Shown: positions 54,052 through 62,935 of the stretch, piece after piece
How positions within the stretch are numbered: position 1 is the first letter of the stretch
Layout: each line of letters opens with the position of its first letter
Assembly (NCBI GenBank): GCA_016716275.1
Contig: JADJWR010000003.1
Span: 1,116,001 to 1,180,000, forward strand
Length of the DNA: 64,000 bases
Source: Burkholderiales bacterium
Lineage (GTDB): Bacteria; Pseudomonadota; Gammaproteobacteria; Burkholderiales; Burkholderiaceae_F
Direction of reading: 5' to 3'
The notes under the pieces: generated by a model
What the model was told of the DNA's origin: nothing
What the model saw: the letters and a program-made list of their open reading frames with translations, nothing else
Databases searched by the model: none
Translations under genes and position numbers: made by a program

Positions 54052-54447
54052 ATGAGGCTCGACCACAACAAGGCTCTGGAGATCGCGGAGGCATACACCG
54101 CGGCTTGGAACTCCGGATCGCCCGACGCTGTCGCTGAGTTCTACGCACAAGATGGCAGCATCGTCATTAATCGCGGTGCGCCGTGGGAAGGTCGCACTCG
54201 CGTCGCCGAAATGGCCGCCGGCTTTTTCGCGGATGTTCCGGACTTGCATTTGACTTGCGACGGAGTGCGCTGCGCTGGCGAACACGTCGTGTACCTGTGG
54301 ACCTTTACGGGTAACCATTCCGGGACTAAGAACCCCTTGCGGGTCGTCGGATGGGAAGAATGGGATCTCGATGCAGAACTCAAAGTGAAGGCGTCGCGCG
54401 GCTGGTTTGACGCAGACGATTACGCGCGTCAGACCGAAGGCAAATGA
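54052..54447 (+). CDS. NTF2/SnoaL-like protein
   Basis: 131 residues; AGGAGA lies 8 bases before the ATG. The fold pattern is typical: KALEIAEAYTAAWNSGSPDAVAEFYAQDGSIVINRGAPWEGRTRVAEMAAGFFADVPDLHLTCDGVRCAGEHVVYLWTFTGNHSG, full length. Members are small cone-shaped proteins with a ligand pocket, used as enzymes or binding proteins; the substrate cannot be read from the sequence. First gene of the chromosomal segment after the island. Confidence 0.8.
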   Translation: MRLDHNKALEIAEAYTAAWNSGSPDAVAEFYAQDGSIVINRGAPWEGRTRVAEMAAGFFADVPDLHLTCDGVRCAGEHVVYLWTFTGNHSGTKNPLRVVGWEEWDLDAELKVKASRGWFDADDYARQTEGK

Positions 54448-54610
54448 GCGCCCATTGCTCAAAGCACGGGCGCGTGACCTGAAAGCGACCGACTCCTTGC
54501 GCTGCCTTGCTGCTGGTGACTTCGACTCCCCGTCGAGTGACCGAAGATGGCCGGTCTGCGAAATCGACGGCTGGCTCCCGGCGCGCGCCGGCGGGGCCGG
54601 GGCCGCGCAG

Positions 54611-54705
54611 TCTGGGGATCTGGGAATCTGGAAACCTGGAGTCCTGGGCGGCCGCCACCTCGCCGCAGCGCGCGAGGTTCGCAGTGCTTCAGGATTCCAG
54701 AACTC
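54611..54705. repeat. inverted 8-bp-period arrays (CTGG / CAG type), copy B
   Basis: Five octamers TCTGGGGA, TCTGGGAA, TCTGGAAA, CCTGGAGT, CCTGGGCG (54611-54650) are followed after 23 GC-rich bases by four octamers GAGGTTCG, CAGTGCTT, CAGGATTC, CAGAACTC (54674-54705). The layout equals copy A at 47221-47305, although this copy lies outside the island. The 314-base gap between the NTF2-like and GFA genes holds no gene. Confidence 0.7.
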
Positions 54706-54761
54706 CTCCGAGCGCGGGCGATCGGCACACCCGAGAAGCGTCACGCGCGGCGCTCGACCGG

Positions 54762-55196
54762 CTACAGGGCCGTACGCTGCGGAATCGGAAGCAGCGCCTG
54801 CTGCTCCGGAGAGCCGGGGATGCGGTCAAGCTCATAGACCCACGGCATGGACGAGCGTTGCCAGATCTGGGCGGCGGGCGTCAGCTGCGCGCGCTGCTTC
54901 ACGCATCCCAGGCGGATGCTGACGGAGGTCGGGTGCTCCGGCGCGGTGGCGAATAGCGGCGTGCCGCAGTCGGGACAGAACATCTGCGCCCGCCGGTTGC
55001 CGCTCTCGGCGACCTTGATGTAGCTCTTGGGCTGGCCGCGCAGGACGAATGTCTCGATGGGCGCCAGCACCACGGTCCGGTATGGGCCGCCTGAGAGCAC
55101 CTGACAGTCCGTGCAGTGGCAGACCATCACTCGTGTCGGATCGATCTCGGCCGCGAAAGAGATCTGGCCGCAGTGGCAGGCGCCGTCGATGCGCAT
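54762..55196 (-). CDS. GFA-family zinc protein
   Basis: 144 residues. Zinc-ligand cysteines are arranged as in the glutathione-dependent formaldehyde-activating (GFA) family: GACHCGQISF, VCHCTDCQVLSGGPYR and FCPDCGTPLFAT. Family members bind two zinc ions; only a few are known to act on S-hydroxymethylglutathione, so the substrate here is unknown. The ATG at 55196 was chosen because the family starts close to G-A-C-H-C. Intact. Confidence 0.88.
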   Translation of the reverse strand: MRIDGACHCGQISFAAEIDPTRVMVCHCTDCQVLSGGPYRTVVLAPIETFVLRGQPKSYIKVAESGNRRAQMFCPDCGTPLFATAPEHPTSVSIRLGCVKQRAQLTPAAQIWQRSSMPWVYELDRIPGSPEQQALLPIPQRTAL

Positions 55197-55332
55197 CGTC
55201 AACCCTCTCCCGGTCGGTCCGCGTTCCGGGCGATTCTGAGCCGGGTCATTGGGGACGGCAATCCGCGGCATTGCGCCCGCCGCCATTGGCGAACACACAC
55301 CGCAGTCAGGTGCGGTGTCTGGGATCGGCTGC

Positions 55333-55824
55333 TCAGTGCGACTGCCCGGCCGCCACCTCCCGCAGCAGCCGCGCCGGGCTGTTGCCCCTGATCGCCCCGC
55401 ACGGCGTCTCGGCGAGGCGCATCGCCAGTTGCAGCGGGTCGGTCATCCCGCGGTGGTCGCGGTAGACCTCGGCCTCGAACGCGAACTCGCTCATCGTGCC
55501 GACGACGCTGCGGTTGGCGGTCTTCGCGATGCTGACTTCGGCCATCGCGGCGACTTCGCGCTCGATGAAGTCATCGCCGATGCCGTGCATGTGCAACGCT
55601 TTGGCGACCGCGGCGGCGATGCGTTCAATCAGCGTCGCGGCTGGTGCCAGCGGCAGCAGCACCGGCAGCAGCGTGCGTTCGTTCACCAGCAGCGCCAGCT
55701 GCGGCCGCCAGAACAGCGCCGTGGCGTACCAGTCGCCGAGCGCCGTCGACGGCGGCCGAGATGCTGCCGACATCGGCAGCTTCAGGCGGTCCCGCAGCTT
55801 CGCCGTGCAGTGCAGGGTGTACAT
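55333..55824 (-). CDS. DUF6933-family protein
   Basis: 163 residues from the ATG at 55824: MYTLHCTAKLRDRLKLPMS, then STALGDWYATALFWRPQLALLVNERTLLPVLLPLAPAATLIERIAAAVAKALHMHGIGDDFIEREVAAMAEVSIAKTANRSVVGTMSEFAFEAEVY. This is the recognisable pattern of the DUF6933 group, sometimes found as antitoxin-like partners of ORF-3-type plasmid genes. Function not established. An in-frame upstream extension exists but lacks conservation. Confidence 0.75.
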   Translation of the reverse strand: MYTLHCTAKLRDRLKLPMSAASRPPSTALGDWYATALFWRPQLALLVNERTLLPVLLPLAPAATLIERIAAAVAKALHMHGIGDDFIEREVAAMAEVSIAKTANRSVVGTMSEFAFEAEVYRDHRGMTDPLQLAMRLAETPCGAIRGNSPARLLREVAAGQSH

Positions 55825-55883
55825 CGCGGCGCGCAGGTAAACGATCGGGGCGGTCCGTCGCCGTCGCGCCCCCGGCGACCGGG

Positions 55884-56159
55884 TCAGAAGGACTGCCCCG
55901 TCGCCTGCGTCGCCGCCGAGACCGAGCTCCACCCGAACGACAGCGCGATGCTGTCGCTCTGCGCCCAGTCTCGCTCGACCTGCGCCCGCGCCTGCTCCGG
56001 GCCGACGTGCTTCTCGTCCGCGCCGATGCCGTAGAGGACCAGGTCGGCGTCCGGCACGAGGCTGCCCAGCACGCCCTGCAGGTTCGGCGCCCGATAGGCG
56101 TCGGTGAACCTCGTGGCCGTCGCCATCACCTTTTCCGTCGTCTTCGCATCAGCCTTCAT
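55884..56159 (-). CDS. short NTF2-like protein, probably C-terminally truncated
   Basis: 91 residues from the ATG at 56159: MKADAKTTEKVMATATRFTDAYRAPNLQGVLGSLVPDADLVLYGIGADEKHVGPEQARAQVERDWAQSDSIALSFGWSSVSAATQATGQSF. It matches the first two thirds of the NTF2/SnoaL fold, then stops where a further strand pair is normally present. The stop lies 59 bases before the DUF6933 start, so the tail may have been lost. Intact promoter or partner not seen. Confidence 0.55.
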   Translation of the reverse strand: MKADAKTTEKVMATATRFTDAYRAPNLQGVLGSLVPDADLVLYGIGADEKHVGPEQARAQVERDWAQSDSIALSFGWSSVSAATQATGQSF

Positions 56160-56685
56160 ACGATCGGTCTCGTCGCGGTGCGCCCACAGTGGGCCGCAGA
56201 CCTTAGCCCCGTGCGGCGCGGCAAGTCCAGCCCCGCCTCGCGCGGATCGGCGAGCCGAGCCGACGAACATCGGTCACTGGCGTGCACGCGCGGGCTCGCC
56301 GAGACTCGGCACGCAGCCTCCGGGAACCTGGCGAACCGGGAACCCGGCAAGGTGCGACGGCGGGCGCGGGCGGGTAACGAAGGCGAGTCCGCTCCTTGCA
56401 CCCGGTCCTCGTCCTTACTAAGGCAGTGGACGCTGAAACGCGTTCCGCCCGCTGCACGGGCCAGGCACGCATGAGCCAGGCGGCACCTGTACGCGCTCGA
56501 TCCTGCCTCGGCGGTCTGAACAGACTGCGGACGGCGAACGTCGCTGGAGTACTTCTTCTGCAGGATCGGTTTCGCGGACCGGCTGCGAATCGCGTTAGCT
56601 GGTCACGGTCGTGCCGGGCGACCCTGCGCTTGTACGCATGCGGGCGCGGCGCTACCGTGACACGGCTGGCTGCGGGAGGGATCGG
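56160..56685. other. intergenic region with octamer array copy C
   Basis: About 525 bases without a convincing gene. At 56320-56351 four octamers CCGGGAAC, CTGGCGAA, CCGGGAAC, CCGGCAAG stand in exact 8-bp register, echoing copies A and B, but the opposite arm is not clear. The promoters of the two flanking, divergent genes must be here. Confidence 0.45.
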
Positions 56686-57666
56686 ATGCGCCGGTGGATC
56701 GCCGGGTTGCTGCTTGCCGTCGGCTGCGGCCCCATAGAGGCCGCGCTGCCGCTCGCGCTGCTGGGCAAGCAACTCGTCCAGTCGATCGTCGAAAGCCTCG
56801 TCGAGGACGCCATCCATGCATCGCTGCGGGCGCTGCTCGGGCCTTGCGACGGCGCACTGGCATTGGCCGCGCTGACCAACGTGCAGGCGGTCGTCGGCAG
56901 CCGCGGTGCCGTCGCCAGCCTGCCCGCCGGCATTCCGCCGCTTCCGGCCGGGACGGCAGGAGCGGTCGGCGCCTCTTCCGGCGGCGCGGCTGCGGGTGCG
57001 CTGGCCGGCGTCGGCACGGCGATCGTTGCCCCCGGCGCGCCCTCGGGCCCTGTCGGCGAGCTGGTGGCCGACACCGTGTCGTCCCTTGGGCTCGACGGCG
57101 GAGCGGCGGGATTCGGCCCACAGATCCGCCAGATGATCGAGGAGGCGCGCGAGGAGGACATGCGCGAGCGCCGCGCCGATCAGGGCAGGCGCGGCCTGAC
57201 GCCGGCGCAGATCGAGGCCGAGGACCGCCAGATCGCCAGGGAGCGGTTGCGCGAAGCCGAAGAGACGGTGGCGATGCTGCACGACTCGAAGCCGCTGAGC
57301 GGCGCCGAACTCGAGGAGTTCGTCGCCATCTACGAACGCTTCGCCAGGCTTGCGCCCGACGGCGCCCAGTGTTCGCCGGAATCGCTGCGCCGCATGCTCG
57401 CGCCGTCGATGGTGCTGCCGATGACCGCGGCACCCGTGCGCATGATGCTGCGCAGCTTCCGCGAACTCGACCGGGAAATGAGCGAGGCAAGGCGAACGTT
57501 CGCGGCGATGACGCCGGAGGATCGCGCCGACTTCGTCCGCGAGATGTCGGATCAGATCGACGACTGGCAGGAGGCCGACCGGCAGGCGTTCGCCTCGCTT
57601 CTCAGGGCCAACCCGTTCGAGATGCCGGCGCCCCTTCGCGATGAGCTGCTCAAGCGGCTGAACTGA
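56686..57666 (+). CDS. exported hypothetical protein
   Basis: 326 residues from the ATG at 56686 (GGGAGGG upstream). Signal peptide-like start MRRWIAGLLLAVGCGPIEAALPLAL, a central Gly/Ala-rich hydrophobic region (PLPAGTAGAVGASSGGAAAGALAGVGTAIVAPGAPSGP), then a charged helical half (QIRQMIEEAREEDMRERRADQGRRGLTPAQIEAEDRQIARERLREAEETVAML, PEDRADFVREMSDQIDDWQEADRQAF). Probably periplasmic or membrane-associated. No family recognised. Confidence 0.6.
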   Translation: MRRWIAGLLLAVGCGPIEAALPLALLGKQLVQSIVESLVEDAIHASLRALLGPCDGALALAALTNVQAVVGSRGAVASLPAGIPPLPAGTAGAVGASSGGAAAGALAGVGTAIVAPGAPSGPVGELVADTVSSLGLDGGAAGFGPQIRQMIEEAREEDMRERRADQGRRGLTPAQIEAEDRQIARERLREAEETVAMLHDSKPLSGAELEEFVAIYERFARLAPDGAQCSPESLRRMLAPSMVLPMTAAPVRMMLRSFRELDREMSEARRTFAAMTPEDRADFVREMSDQIDDWQEADRQAFASLLRANPFEMPAPLRDELLKRLN

Positions 57667-57892
57667 TCAAGCGCGGTCGCGCCGTCGGCCAGCCTGCTGC
57701 TCCCGGCGCCGGCGACCTCGACCTTTCGGTCGAGCTGTCATGCACACTGCCTTTGCTTCAGGGTGGAGGCTCGTGGCTTCGCACGATCCTCCGGAACCCG
57801 GAGGCCTCGGTCGATGGCAGATCCATGCGTGACCCGACCATCACCGTCGACAGTCGCACCTTGCCGCGCGTGACGTTGACCGGCAACGCGCC

Positions 57893-58381
57893 CTAAAGAA
57901 GACCCGGATTGCCCCGCCATAGCACCCAGGTCAGCACGGAAGCGAAGCTCACCCAGACGAAGTAGGGCAACAGCAGCAGAGCCGCCAGGCGACTGCGATG
58001 CCGGAAGGCGGCGATGGTCGCCGCGATCAGCGCCAGCAGGACCAGCACCTCCACTGCCGCCGCCGGTCCCGACCGCCACGAGAAAAACAGCCACGACCAG
58101 AGCGCATTGGCCGCGAGCTGCGCGACGAAAAGCGCCAGCGCGAGTGCCTTCGGCCCCGGCGACCGCCACACCAGCCACGCGGCAATGCCCATCAGGGCGT
58201 AAAGGGCAGTCCATACGGGCCCGAAGACCGAAGCCGGGGGCGCCCAGGACGGCCTGCTCAGCTGGCCATAGAACGACGCGGCATCAACCGAGGCAATCGC
58301 ACCCACCGCGCCAGCGGCAAACGCGAGCAAAACCCAACCAAGCAGGCCAACCGCTTGAGACGACAAGGACGGACGCGTCAT
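57893..58381 (-). CDS. TspO/MBR-family membrane protein
   Basis: 162 residues with five predicted transmembrane helices. Family signatures: WAPPASVFGPVWTALYALMGIAAWLVWR and ANALWSWLFFSWRSG. TspO proteins bind porphyrins and related tetrapyrroles, and in several bacteria affect stress response and photosynthesis gene control. Full length, start MTRPSLSSQAVGLLGWVLLAF. No operon partner on the same strand. Confidence 0.92.
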   Translation of the reverse strand: MTRPSLSSQAVGLLGWVLLAFAAGAVGAIASVDAASFYGQLSRPSWAPPASVFGPVWTALYALMGIAAWLVWRSPGPKALALALFVAQLAANALWSWLFFSWRSGPAAAVEVLVLLALIAATIAAFRHRSRLAALLLLPYFVWVSFASVLTWVLWRGNPGLL

Positions 58382-58503
58382 TCGTGCACTTCTCCAAGGT
58401 CAGCTTCGACCGTTCGCTTTATTTCAGCTTACCGCTGACGTTCCCGCATGTGGCGCGGATGGCGGACAATCACGCAGCCGCTGCAACGTTGCCAGGGACT
58501 CCG

Positions 58504-58761
58504 ATGCTGTCTCGAACCGCGCTGGCCGCCTTCGTTGTCCTGGTTTCACAGACGGGCTGCGTCGTCGTGGGCGAGCCCGTGCCGATGCCCGCTCCGGTTC
58601 CAGGGCATCCCGCGGTTGCCATACCGCCCGGGCACATGCCGCCGCCGGGACAGTGCCGCATCTGGTTCCCCGGGCGCCCGCCGGGCCAGCAGCCGCCGCC
58701 CGGCGACTGCCGGGAACTGCAGTACAGGGTGCCGCCAGACGCGGTCCTGGTGCGGGGATAG
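58504..58761 (+). CDS. small proline-rich putative lipoprotein
   Basis: 85 residues from the ATG at 58504; an ATG at 58459 is an alternative. Signal sequence MLSRTALAAFVVLVSQTGCVVVGEP has a Cys at the end of the hydrophobic core, consistent with a lipobox, although Gln at -3 is not typical. The mature part is rich in Pro and Gly (PMPAPVPGHPAVAIPPGHMPPPGQCRIWFPGRPPGQQPPPGDCREL), a pattern seen in small exported RcnB-like or lipoprotein families. Function unknown. Confidence 0.55.
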   Translation: MLSRTALAAFVVLVSQTGCVVVGEPVPMPAPVPGHPAVAIPPGHMPPPGQCRIWFPGRPPGQQPPPGDCRELQYRVPPDAVLVRG

Positions 58762-58841
58762 GTCGATCGCGCCGACAAGGCGAGCCGGATCGCGCACGCC
58801 GAGCCACGTCGGGCCTCGCGACCCTCGACGGGAGACCTCAG

Positions 58842-59435
58842 ATGAGCAGCCGGATGGACTTCTACTTCTTCATCGGCAGCACCTACTGCTATCTGTCGGT
58901 GACCCGCGCCGAGGCCCTGGCGGCGCAGGCGGGGGTCGAGTTGGTTTGGCGGCCGTTCAGCGTAAGAACGCTCATGCGCGAGCAGAACAACATTCCCTTC
59001 GCTGGCAAGCCGGTGAAGATGAAGTACATGTGGCGGGATCTCGAGCGCCGGGCAGCACGGTTCGGCGTGCCCTTCGACGGCGTGCCGCCCTATCCGATCG
59101 ATCCCGGCGAGCTGGCGAACCATGTCGCCACCCTTGCGGCCGGTGAAGGTTGGTGCAGGGAGTTCACGCAAGCCGCCTACCGGAAGTGGTTCCTGGAAAA
59201 GCGGGATCCGGGAGAAGCAGCGAACCTGCGCGAGATCCTGACGGCGCTCGGAAGGGATGCCGAACAGTGCATCGCCCGGGCGTCGGACGAGAGCGTCAGG
59301 CAACGGTACTCGGCGGCAACCGAGCGGGCGCGGCAACTGGGCGTGTTCGGCTCGCCCACCTTCGCCGTCGGCGAGGAGATCTTCTGGGGCGACGACAGGC
59401 TCGACGACGCGCTGGCCTGGTGCAGGGCACATTGA
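58842..59435 (+). CDS. 2-hydroxychromene-2-carboxylate isomerase-like (DsbA-fold) protein
   Basis: 197 residues; GGAG lies upstream of the ATG at 58842. Features of the HCCA isomerase/kappa-GST group: MDFYFFIGSTYCYLSVTRAEALAAQAGVELVWRPFSVRTLMRE with Ser in place of a redox Cys, PVKMKYMWRDLERRAARFGVPF, and the closing GVFGSPTFAVGEEIFWGDDRLDDALAWC. Characterised members isomerise naphthalene-pathway intermediates using glutathione; the actual substrate here is unknown. A GST gene follows 42 bases later, probably in the same transcript. Confidence 0.88.
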   Translation: MSSRMDFYFFIGSTYCYLSVTRAEALAAQAGVELVWRPFSVRTLMREQNNIPFAGKPVKMKYMWRDLERRAARFGVPFDGVPPYPIDPGELANHVATLAAGEGWCREFTQAAYRKWFLEKRDPGEAANLREILTALGRDAEQCIARASDESVRQRYSAATERARQLGVFGSPTFAVGEEIFWGDDRLDDALAWCRAH

Positions 59436-59477
59436 GGCCTGGACGACAATGCCGGCTTCGCTCTGGACAGGCTGCCG

Positions 59478-60155
59478 ATGATCACCGTTCACCACCTGAA
59501 CAACTCCCGCTCGCAGCGGGTGCTCTGGCTGCTCGAAGAACTCGCCGTCCCCTACAGGATCAGCAGGTACGAGCGCGATCCCCGGACCATGCTGGCGCCG
59601 CCGGCACTGACGGAGGTGCACCCGCTCGGCAAGTCGCCGGTGATCACCGACGGCGACATCACCGTCGCCGAATCCGGGGCGATCATCGAGTACCTCGTCG
59701 AGCGGTACGACGACGGCGGGCGCCTTGCGCCGCCCATCGGCACCCCGGAGCGGCTTCGCTGGCGCTACTGGCTGCACTTCGCCGAGGGATCGGCGATGAC
59801 GCCGCTGCTGATCAAGCTCATCTGCGACCAGGTCGCCAAGGCGCCGATGCCGTTCTTTGCCAGGCCGGTCGCACGGGCGATATCCGCCAGGGTGCAGGCG
59901 ATGACGGTCGAGCCGAACCTGAAGCGTCAGTGGGACTTCATGGAGTCGGAACTCACGCAGCACAAGTGGTTCGCCGGCGGCCGGTTCAGTGCCGCCGACA
60001 TCCAGATGAGCTTTCCGATCGAGGCGGCGGCGCAGCGCGGGGGGCTCGATGCCGACTGGCCGAAGCTGCTGCACTTCCTCGAGCGGATCCACGCGAGGCC
60101 GGCCTACAAGCGAGCGCTCAAGGCCGGCGGGCCCTACAGCTTTGCCGAGGACTGA
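59478..60155 (+). CDS. glutathione S-transferase
   Basis: 225 residues. N-terminal thioredoxin-fold domain MITVHHLNNSRSQRVLWLLEELAVPYRISRYERDPRTMLAPPALTEVHPLGKSPVITDGDITVAESGAIIEYLVERYD with the Ser of the SRSQR motif at the glutathione-activating position and the ESGAI motif. C-terminal all-helical domain to the end, including the N-capping segment FSAADIQMSFPIEAA. Conjugates or reduces substrates with glutathione in the cytosol. Located directly after the HCCA isomerase-like gene; the two may act in one detoxification step. Confidence 0.92.
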   Translation: MITVHHLNNSRSQRVLWLLEELAVPYRISRYERDPRTMLAPPALTEVHPLGKSPVITDGDITVAESGAIIEYLVERYDDGGRLAPPIGTPERLRWRYWLHFAEGSAMTPLLIKLICDQVAKAPMPFFARPVARAISARVQAMTVEPNLKRQWDFMESELTQHKWFAGGRFSAADIQMSFPIEAAAQRGGLDADWPKLLHFLERIHARPAYKRALKAGGPYSFAED

Positions 60156-60270
60156 CCCGCTCGTCTGCGATCTGCTTGGTGCCGGCGGGACGGTCGCCGC
60201 AACGGCGATCGACAGGCCGCGCAGCGGTGCAAAGGCACGAGCAGACATGCGGTTGCCGGAGACCGCCTGG

Positions 60271-60456
60271 CTACGCCTCCCCGTGCTCTTGCCGCCGAAG
60301 AAACTCGCGCAGCAGGAACTCCTCGTCCTGCGGGGACACATCGAAACGTTGGCAGGCCTGCTCGATGAGCGCCGGCGTCCAGGCTCGCTGTTCAGCGAGC
60401 CAGGCAACAGCCCGGCGCAACGCCTCTCCTCGGGGGACGATGGGCGGAACAGTCAT
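60271..60456 (-). CDS. small conserved-looking hypothetical protein
   Basis: 61 residues from the ATG at 60456: MTVPPIVPRGEALRRAVAWLAEQRAWTPALIEQACQRFDVSPQDEEFLLREFLRRQEHGEA. Compact helical protein with codon use like a real gene. Similar short helical proteins are frequent in betaproteobacteria, but I cannot name a family. It stands alone between GST and the metalloprotease-like gene. Confidence 0.45.
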   Translation of the reverse strand: MTVPPIVPRGEALRRAVAWLAEQRAWTPALIEQACQRFDVSPQDEEFLLREFLRRQEHGEA

Positions 60457-60581
60457 GGCTCTGCGGCTGCGTGGCGAGGACGTCGGCTCGCACCCCGTCC
60501 AGTATGGCACGCAAGCATATGATTAGAAAGTCTTTTTTCTTCGGCCTATAGTGTCAGCTGCGACTTTTTTGCAGTGCAGAC

Positions 60582-61424
60582 ATGAAAGCAGGCCTTGCCC
60601 AACGTTCGAGCCGCCACGAGGCCATCGCGCCGTTCACGCTGCGTTACGGCGCCTACCGGCTGAAGGTCGTGTTCGTCTCGCGCAAGCTGTTCACGCGAGA
60701 CAGGCGCCGTCTTTCCGAGGTCGACCTGAACGCACAGCTGATCCGGCTCGACCCCTCGCTGGCCGACCGGCCGGCGCTGCTCGCCGAGCATTTCATGCGC
60801 GTATGCATCCGGCTGATTCATTACGTCAACGGCCTGTCCGACGATTCCGTTCGAAGCGAGGAAAGCTTCACCCACAGCCTGGCCAACGGGCTGGTCAGCC
60901 TGGCACACCGCAACCCGAGCGCCTGGGTCTGGTTCAATGCCTTGCTGTCGGAGCACATCACGGCCCAGGCGAGCTTTCAGCGGGTGCTCATCAGCGACCA
61001 GGTGCACGTGCGCGGCATGCCGAAGCGGCTGAACTTCGGCCGTCACGTGGTCACCCTGCACTGGTGGCCCAAGCGGCTGGCGGTGCGATACCAGGAATGG
61101 GGTTTCTTCGATTACGCGAACAACCGCATTCACCTGTCCCGTGAGCTGCATGGCCCGCACCTCGCGGTCATCGCGTTGCACGAAATCATGCATGCCATCC
61201 ATCATCACGGCAGCTGCAAGACCGGCAATCGCAACCGTTTCATGCAGCAGCAAGCGGTGGCGTTGACGGCCTTCATCCGTCGCAATCCCGGCGCGTGGCG
61301 CTGGCTGCTGCGGCTGATCCGTTCCACCGCGCATCAGCGGGTCAGACCGGCCGGCAAGGCCGCGGCTAACGACTGGCCGATGAAGGAAGTCATTCGCACC
61401 GGCGCGAGGAACTTCGCGGCTTGA
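60582..61424 (+). CDS. putative zinc metalloprotease (HExxH) of unknown family
   Basis: 280 residues. The single clear motif is LAVIALHEIMHAIHHHG at about residues 195-211, an HExxH metal-binding helix followed by further histidines. The N-terminal half (RRLSEVDLNAQLIRLDPSLADRPALLAEHFMRVCIRLIHYVNGLS) resembles metallopeptidase-like domains that precede such helices. ATG follows a poly-T rich leader and a weak ribosome site. Function cannot be named; a protease acting on an intracellular target is most likely, as no signal peptide is seen. Confidence 0.6.
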   Translation: MKAGLAQRSSRHEAIAPFTLRYGAYRLKVVFVSRKLFTRDRRRLSEVDLNAQLIRLDPSLADRPALLAEHFMRVCIRLIHYVNGLSDDSVRSEESFTHSLANGLVSLAHRNPSAWVWFNALLSEHITAQASFQRVLISDQVHVRGMPKRLNFGRHVVTLHWWPKRLAVRYQEWGFFDYANNRIHLSRELHGPHLAVIALHEIMHAIHHHGSCKTGNRNRFMQQQAVALTAFIRRNPGAWRWLLRLIRSTAHQRVRPAGKAAANDWPMKEVIRTGARNFAA

Positions 61425-61479
61425 TGCTGCTCCGCCCGCGCGCTCATGTGCCCGCAGCGGTCCGGCCATGCAGCGGTCG

Positions 61480-61932
61480 TCAGCGAGGCGGCAGAGCGGA
61501 ATCCTGCCGAGGTTGTCCGGTGCCGCTGAACTCGGGCAGGACCTCGCCCGAGCCGCGGTAGGCCGGCTGCACCTGCGCCTCCGGCGTGGGAGGCGGCCAG
61601 TCGCCACGCATGCCGCTCAGCGGTGTTCCGGACGACTGAAAGCCGCGCTGGGCACGCTGCTCGAGCTCGCGGAGATACTCGAACTGCGCCAGTTCGCGCT
61701 GGATCGCCCGGCGCAAGTACCGATTGTCGACGCACGCACTCGCGCCGCAGAGCTCCCACGGACCGTTCCATCCGTGCCAGTGCGGCCCGATGCGGTATGG
61801 CACAGCGGGGCCGTAGCCGGGCCAGCCCCAGCCGATGGTCGCGCCGGCAGCCGACTGGGCCTGCGACGGAGCGGCGCCGGCGGCGGCGAGCACCCCAGCG
61901 AACACTGCTGCGACGATGCGCGACTGCTTCAC
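61480..61932 (-). CDS. exported hypothetical protein, GTG start
   Basis: 150 residues from the GTG at 61932: MKQSRIVAAVFAGVLAAAGAAPSQAQSAAG is a classical signal peptide with AQA-type cleavage. The mature part has a Gly/Trp/Pro-rich stretch (IGWGWPGYGPAVPYRIGPHWHGWNGPWELCGASACVDNRYLRRAIQRELAQFEYLRELEQRAQRG) and a polar tail. Two cysteines could form a disulfide in the periplasm. No family recognised. Confidence 0.6.
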   Translation of the reverse strand: MKQSRIVAAVFAGVLAAAGAAPSQAQSAAGATIGWGWPGYGPAVPYRIGPHWHGWNGPWELCGASACVDNRYLRRAIQRELAQFEYLRELEQRAQRGFQSSGTPLSGMRGDWPPPTPEAQVQPAYRGSGEVLPEFSGTGQPRQDSALPPR

Positions 61933-62114
61933 GTCTTGCGATCTCCGACGCTCATTTACTGGCGCAGACCGGCCCGCTGCGGACGTCCGCGCCTTTCTAC
62001 TCCGAGGGCAGCAGTCCCATCGTAACCTTGCTGACACTAGCCGACTCCGGCTGCGGTCATCCAGAACTCGCGGTACCGACCGGGGCTCCGCCCGACCCAA
62101 ACCCGCCGCCGCGC

Positions 62115-62396
62115 TCAGCCGCGCTTGCGCGCCTTCGCCCGGGCCTGCTTGATTAGACCGGACGCGTTCTGCGGATCGCGCAGCCAGATGCACAACGCCA
62201 CCGCCGTGTCGTCATCCAGGGCATCGACGATCTCACGCTGGCGCTCCGGGTGACCACGTTCCTCGACGATCAGGCGTGCGGCCGCCTTGACAGCGTCGGG
62301 ATCGACGTTCAAGTCGTCCAGCCGCTTGACCTGCGCGGTGGCGAACGTCCACCGCCCGAACAGTGCGGTGAGTTCCGAATCGATGCTTTCGTTCAT
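62115..62396 (-). CDS. small hypothetical protein
   Basis: 93 residues from the ATG at 62396: MNESIDSELTALFGRWTFATAQVKRLDDLNVDPDAVKAAARLIVEERGHPERQREIVDALDDDTAVALCIWLRDPQNASGLIKQARAKARKRG. Helical, with a basic tail. Codon use fits a real chromosomal gene. No family recognised. Confidence 0.5.
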   Translation of the reverse strand: MNESIDSELTALFGRWTFATAQVKRLDDLNVDPDAVKAAARLIVEERGHPERQREIVDALDDDTAVALCIWLRDPQNASGLIKQARAKARKRG

Positions 62397-62534
62397 GGTC
62401 TGCTCGAGCTCTCTGACTCGGAGGGCCTGCAACAGGACACGACCCCGCCATTCAATGTAGCCGAATCGCCCGGGCGCCCAGTCCAATTCGGGCCCCGCTC
62501 CCGCCTGCACCGCGCCCAGGGCGCCGCCGCGGCG

Positions 62535-62885
62535 CTAGTCCGGCTTCTCGCCGCGGATCATCACCAGCAGCATCTTGAAGCGGCCGACCGGACTGACCGC
62601 GTGCGGCACGTTCGCCGGCATGAGCAGCGTTTCGCCCTCGGCAACGCGATGAACCACGCCGCCGAGTGGAATGTCGGCGGCGCCCTCCACGCCGATCACC
62701 AGCGCATCGAACGGCGCCGTGTGCTCGCTCAGCCCCTCTCCGCCGTCGAAGGCGAACAGCGTGACGCTGCCGCCGGCATTCTTCACCAGCATGCGGCTGA
62801 CGACGGCCTTGTCCTGATACTCGACGAGCTGCCTGAGGTTCTCCACCTTCGGTGCAGCGTCCGACAGCTTCCGCGAACCGCTCAT
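62535..62885 (-). CDS. cupin-domain protein
   Basis: 116 residues from the ATG at 62885. Cupin pattern: VSRMLVKNAGGSVTLFAFDGGEGLSEHTAPFDALVIGVEGAADIPLGGVVHRVAEGETLLMPANVPHAVSPVGRFKMLLVMIRGE, with one His in each cupin motif (SEHTAPFDALV and NVPHAVSP). Small single-domain cupins bind a metal ion and often act as sensors or dioxygenase-like proteins. Function unknown. The frame is open further upstream, but the extension covers a hairpin and is unlikely to be translated. Confidence 0.8.
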   Translation of the reverse strand: MSGSRKLSDAAPKVENLRQLVEYQDKAVVSRMLVKNAGGSVTLFAFDGGEGLSEHTAPFDALVIGVEGAADIPLGGVVHRVAEGETLLMPANVPHAVSPVGRFKMLLVMIRGEKPD

Positions 62886-62935
62886 GTTGACGTGCTCCTT
62901 GTTGTCATGGCGCGCGATGCGGCGCTCCACAAACG

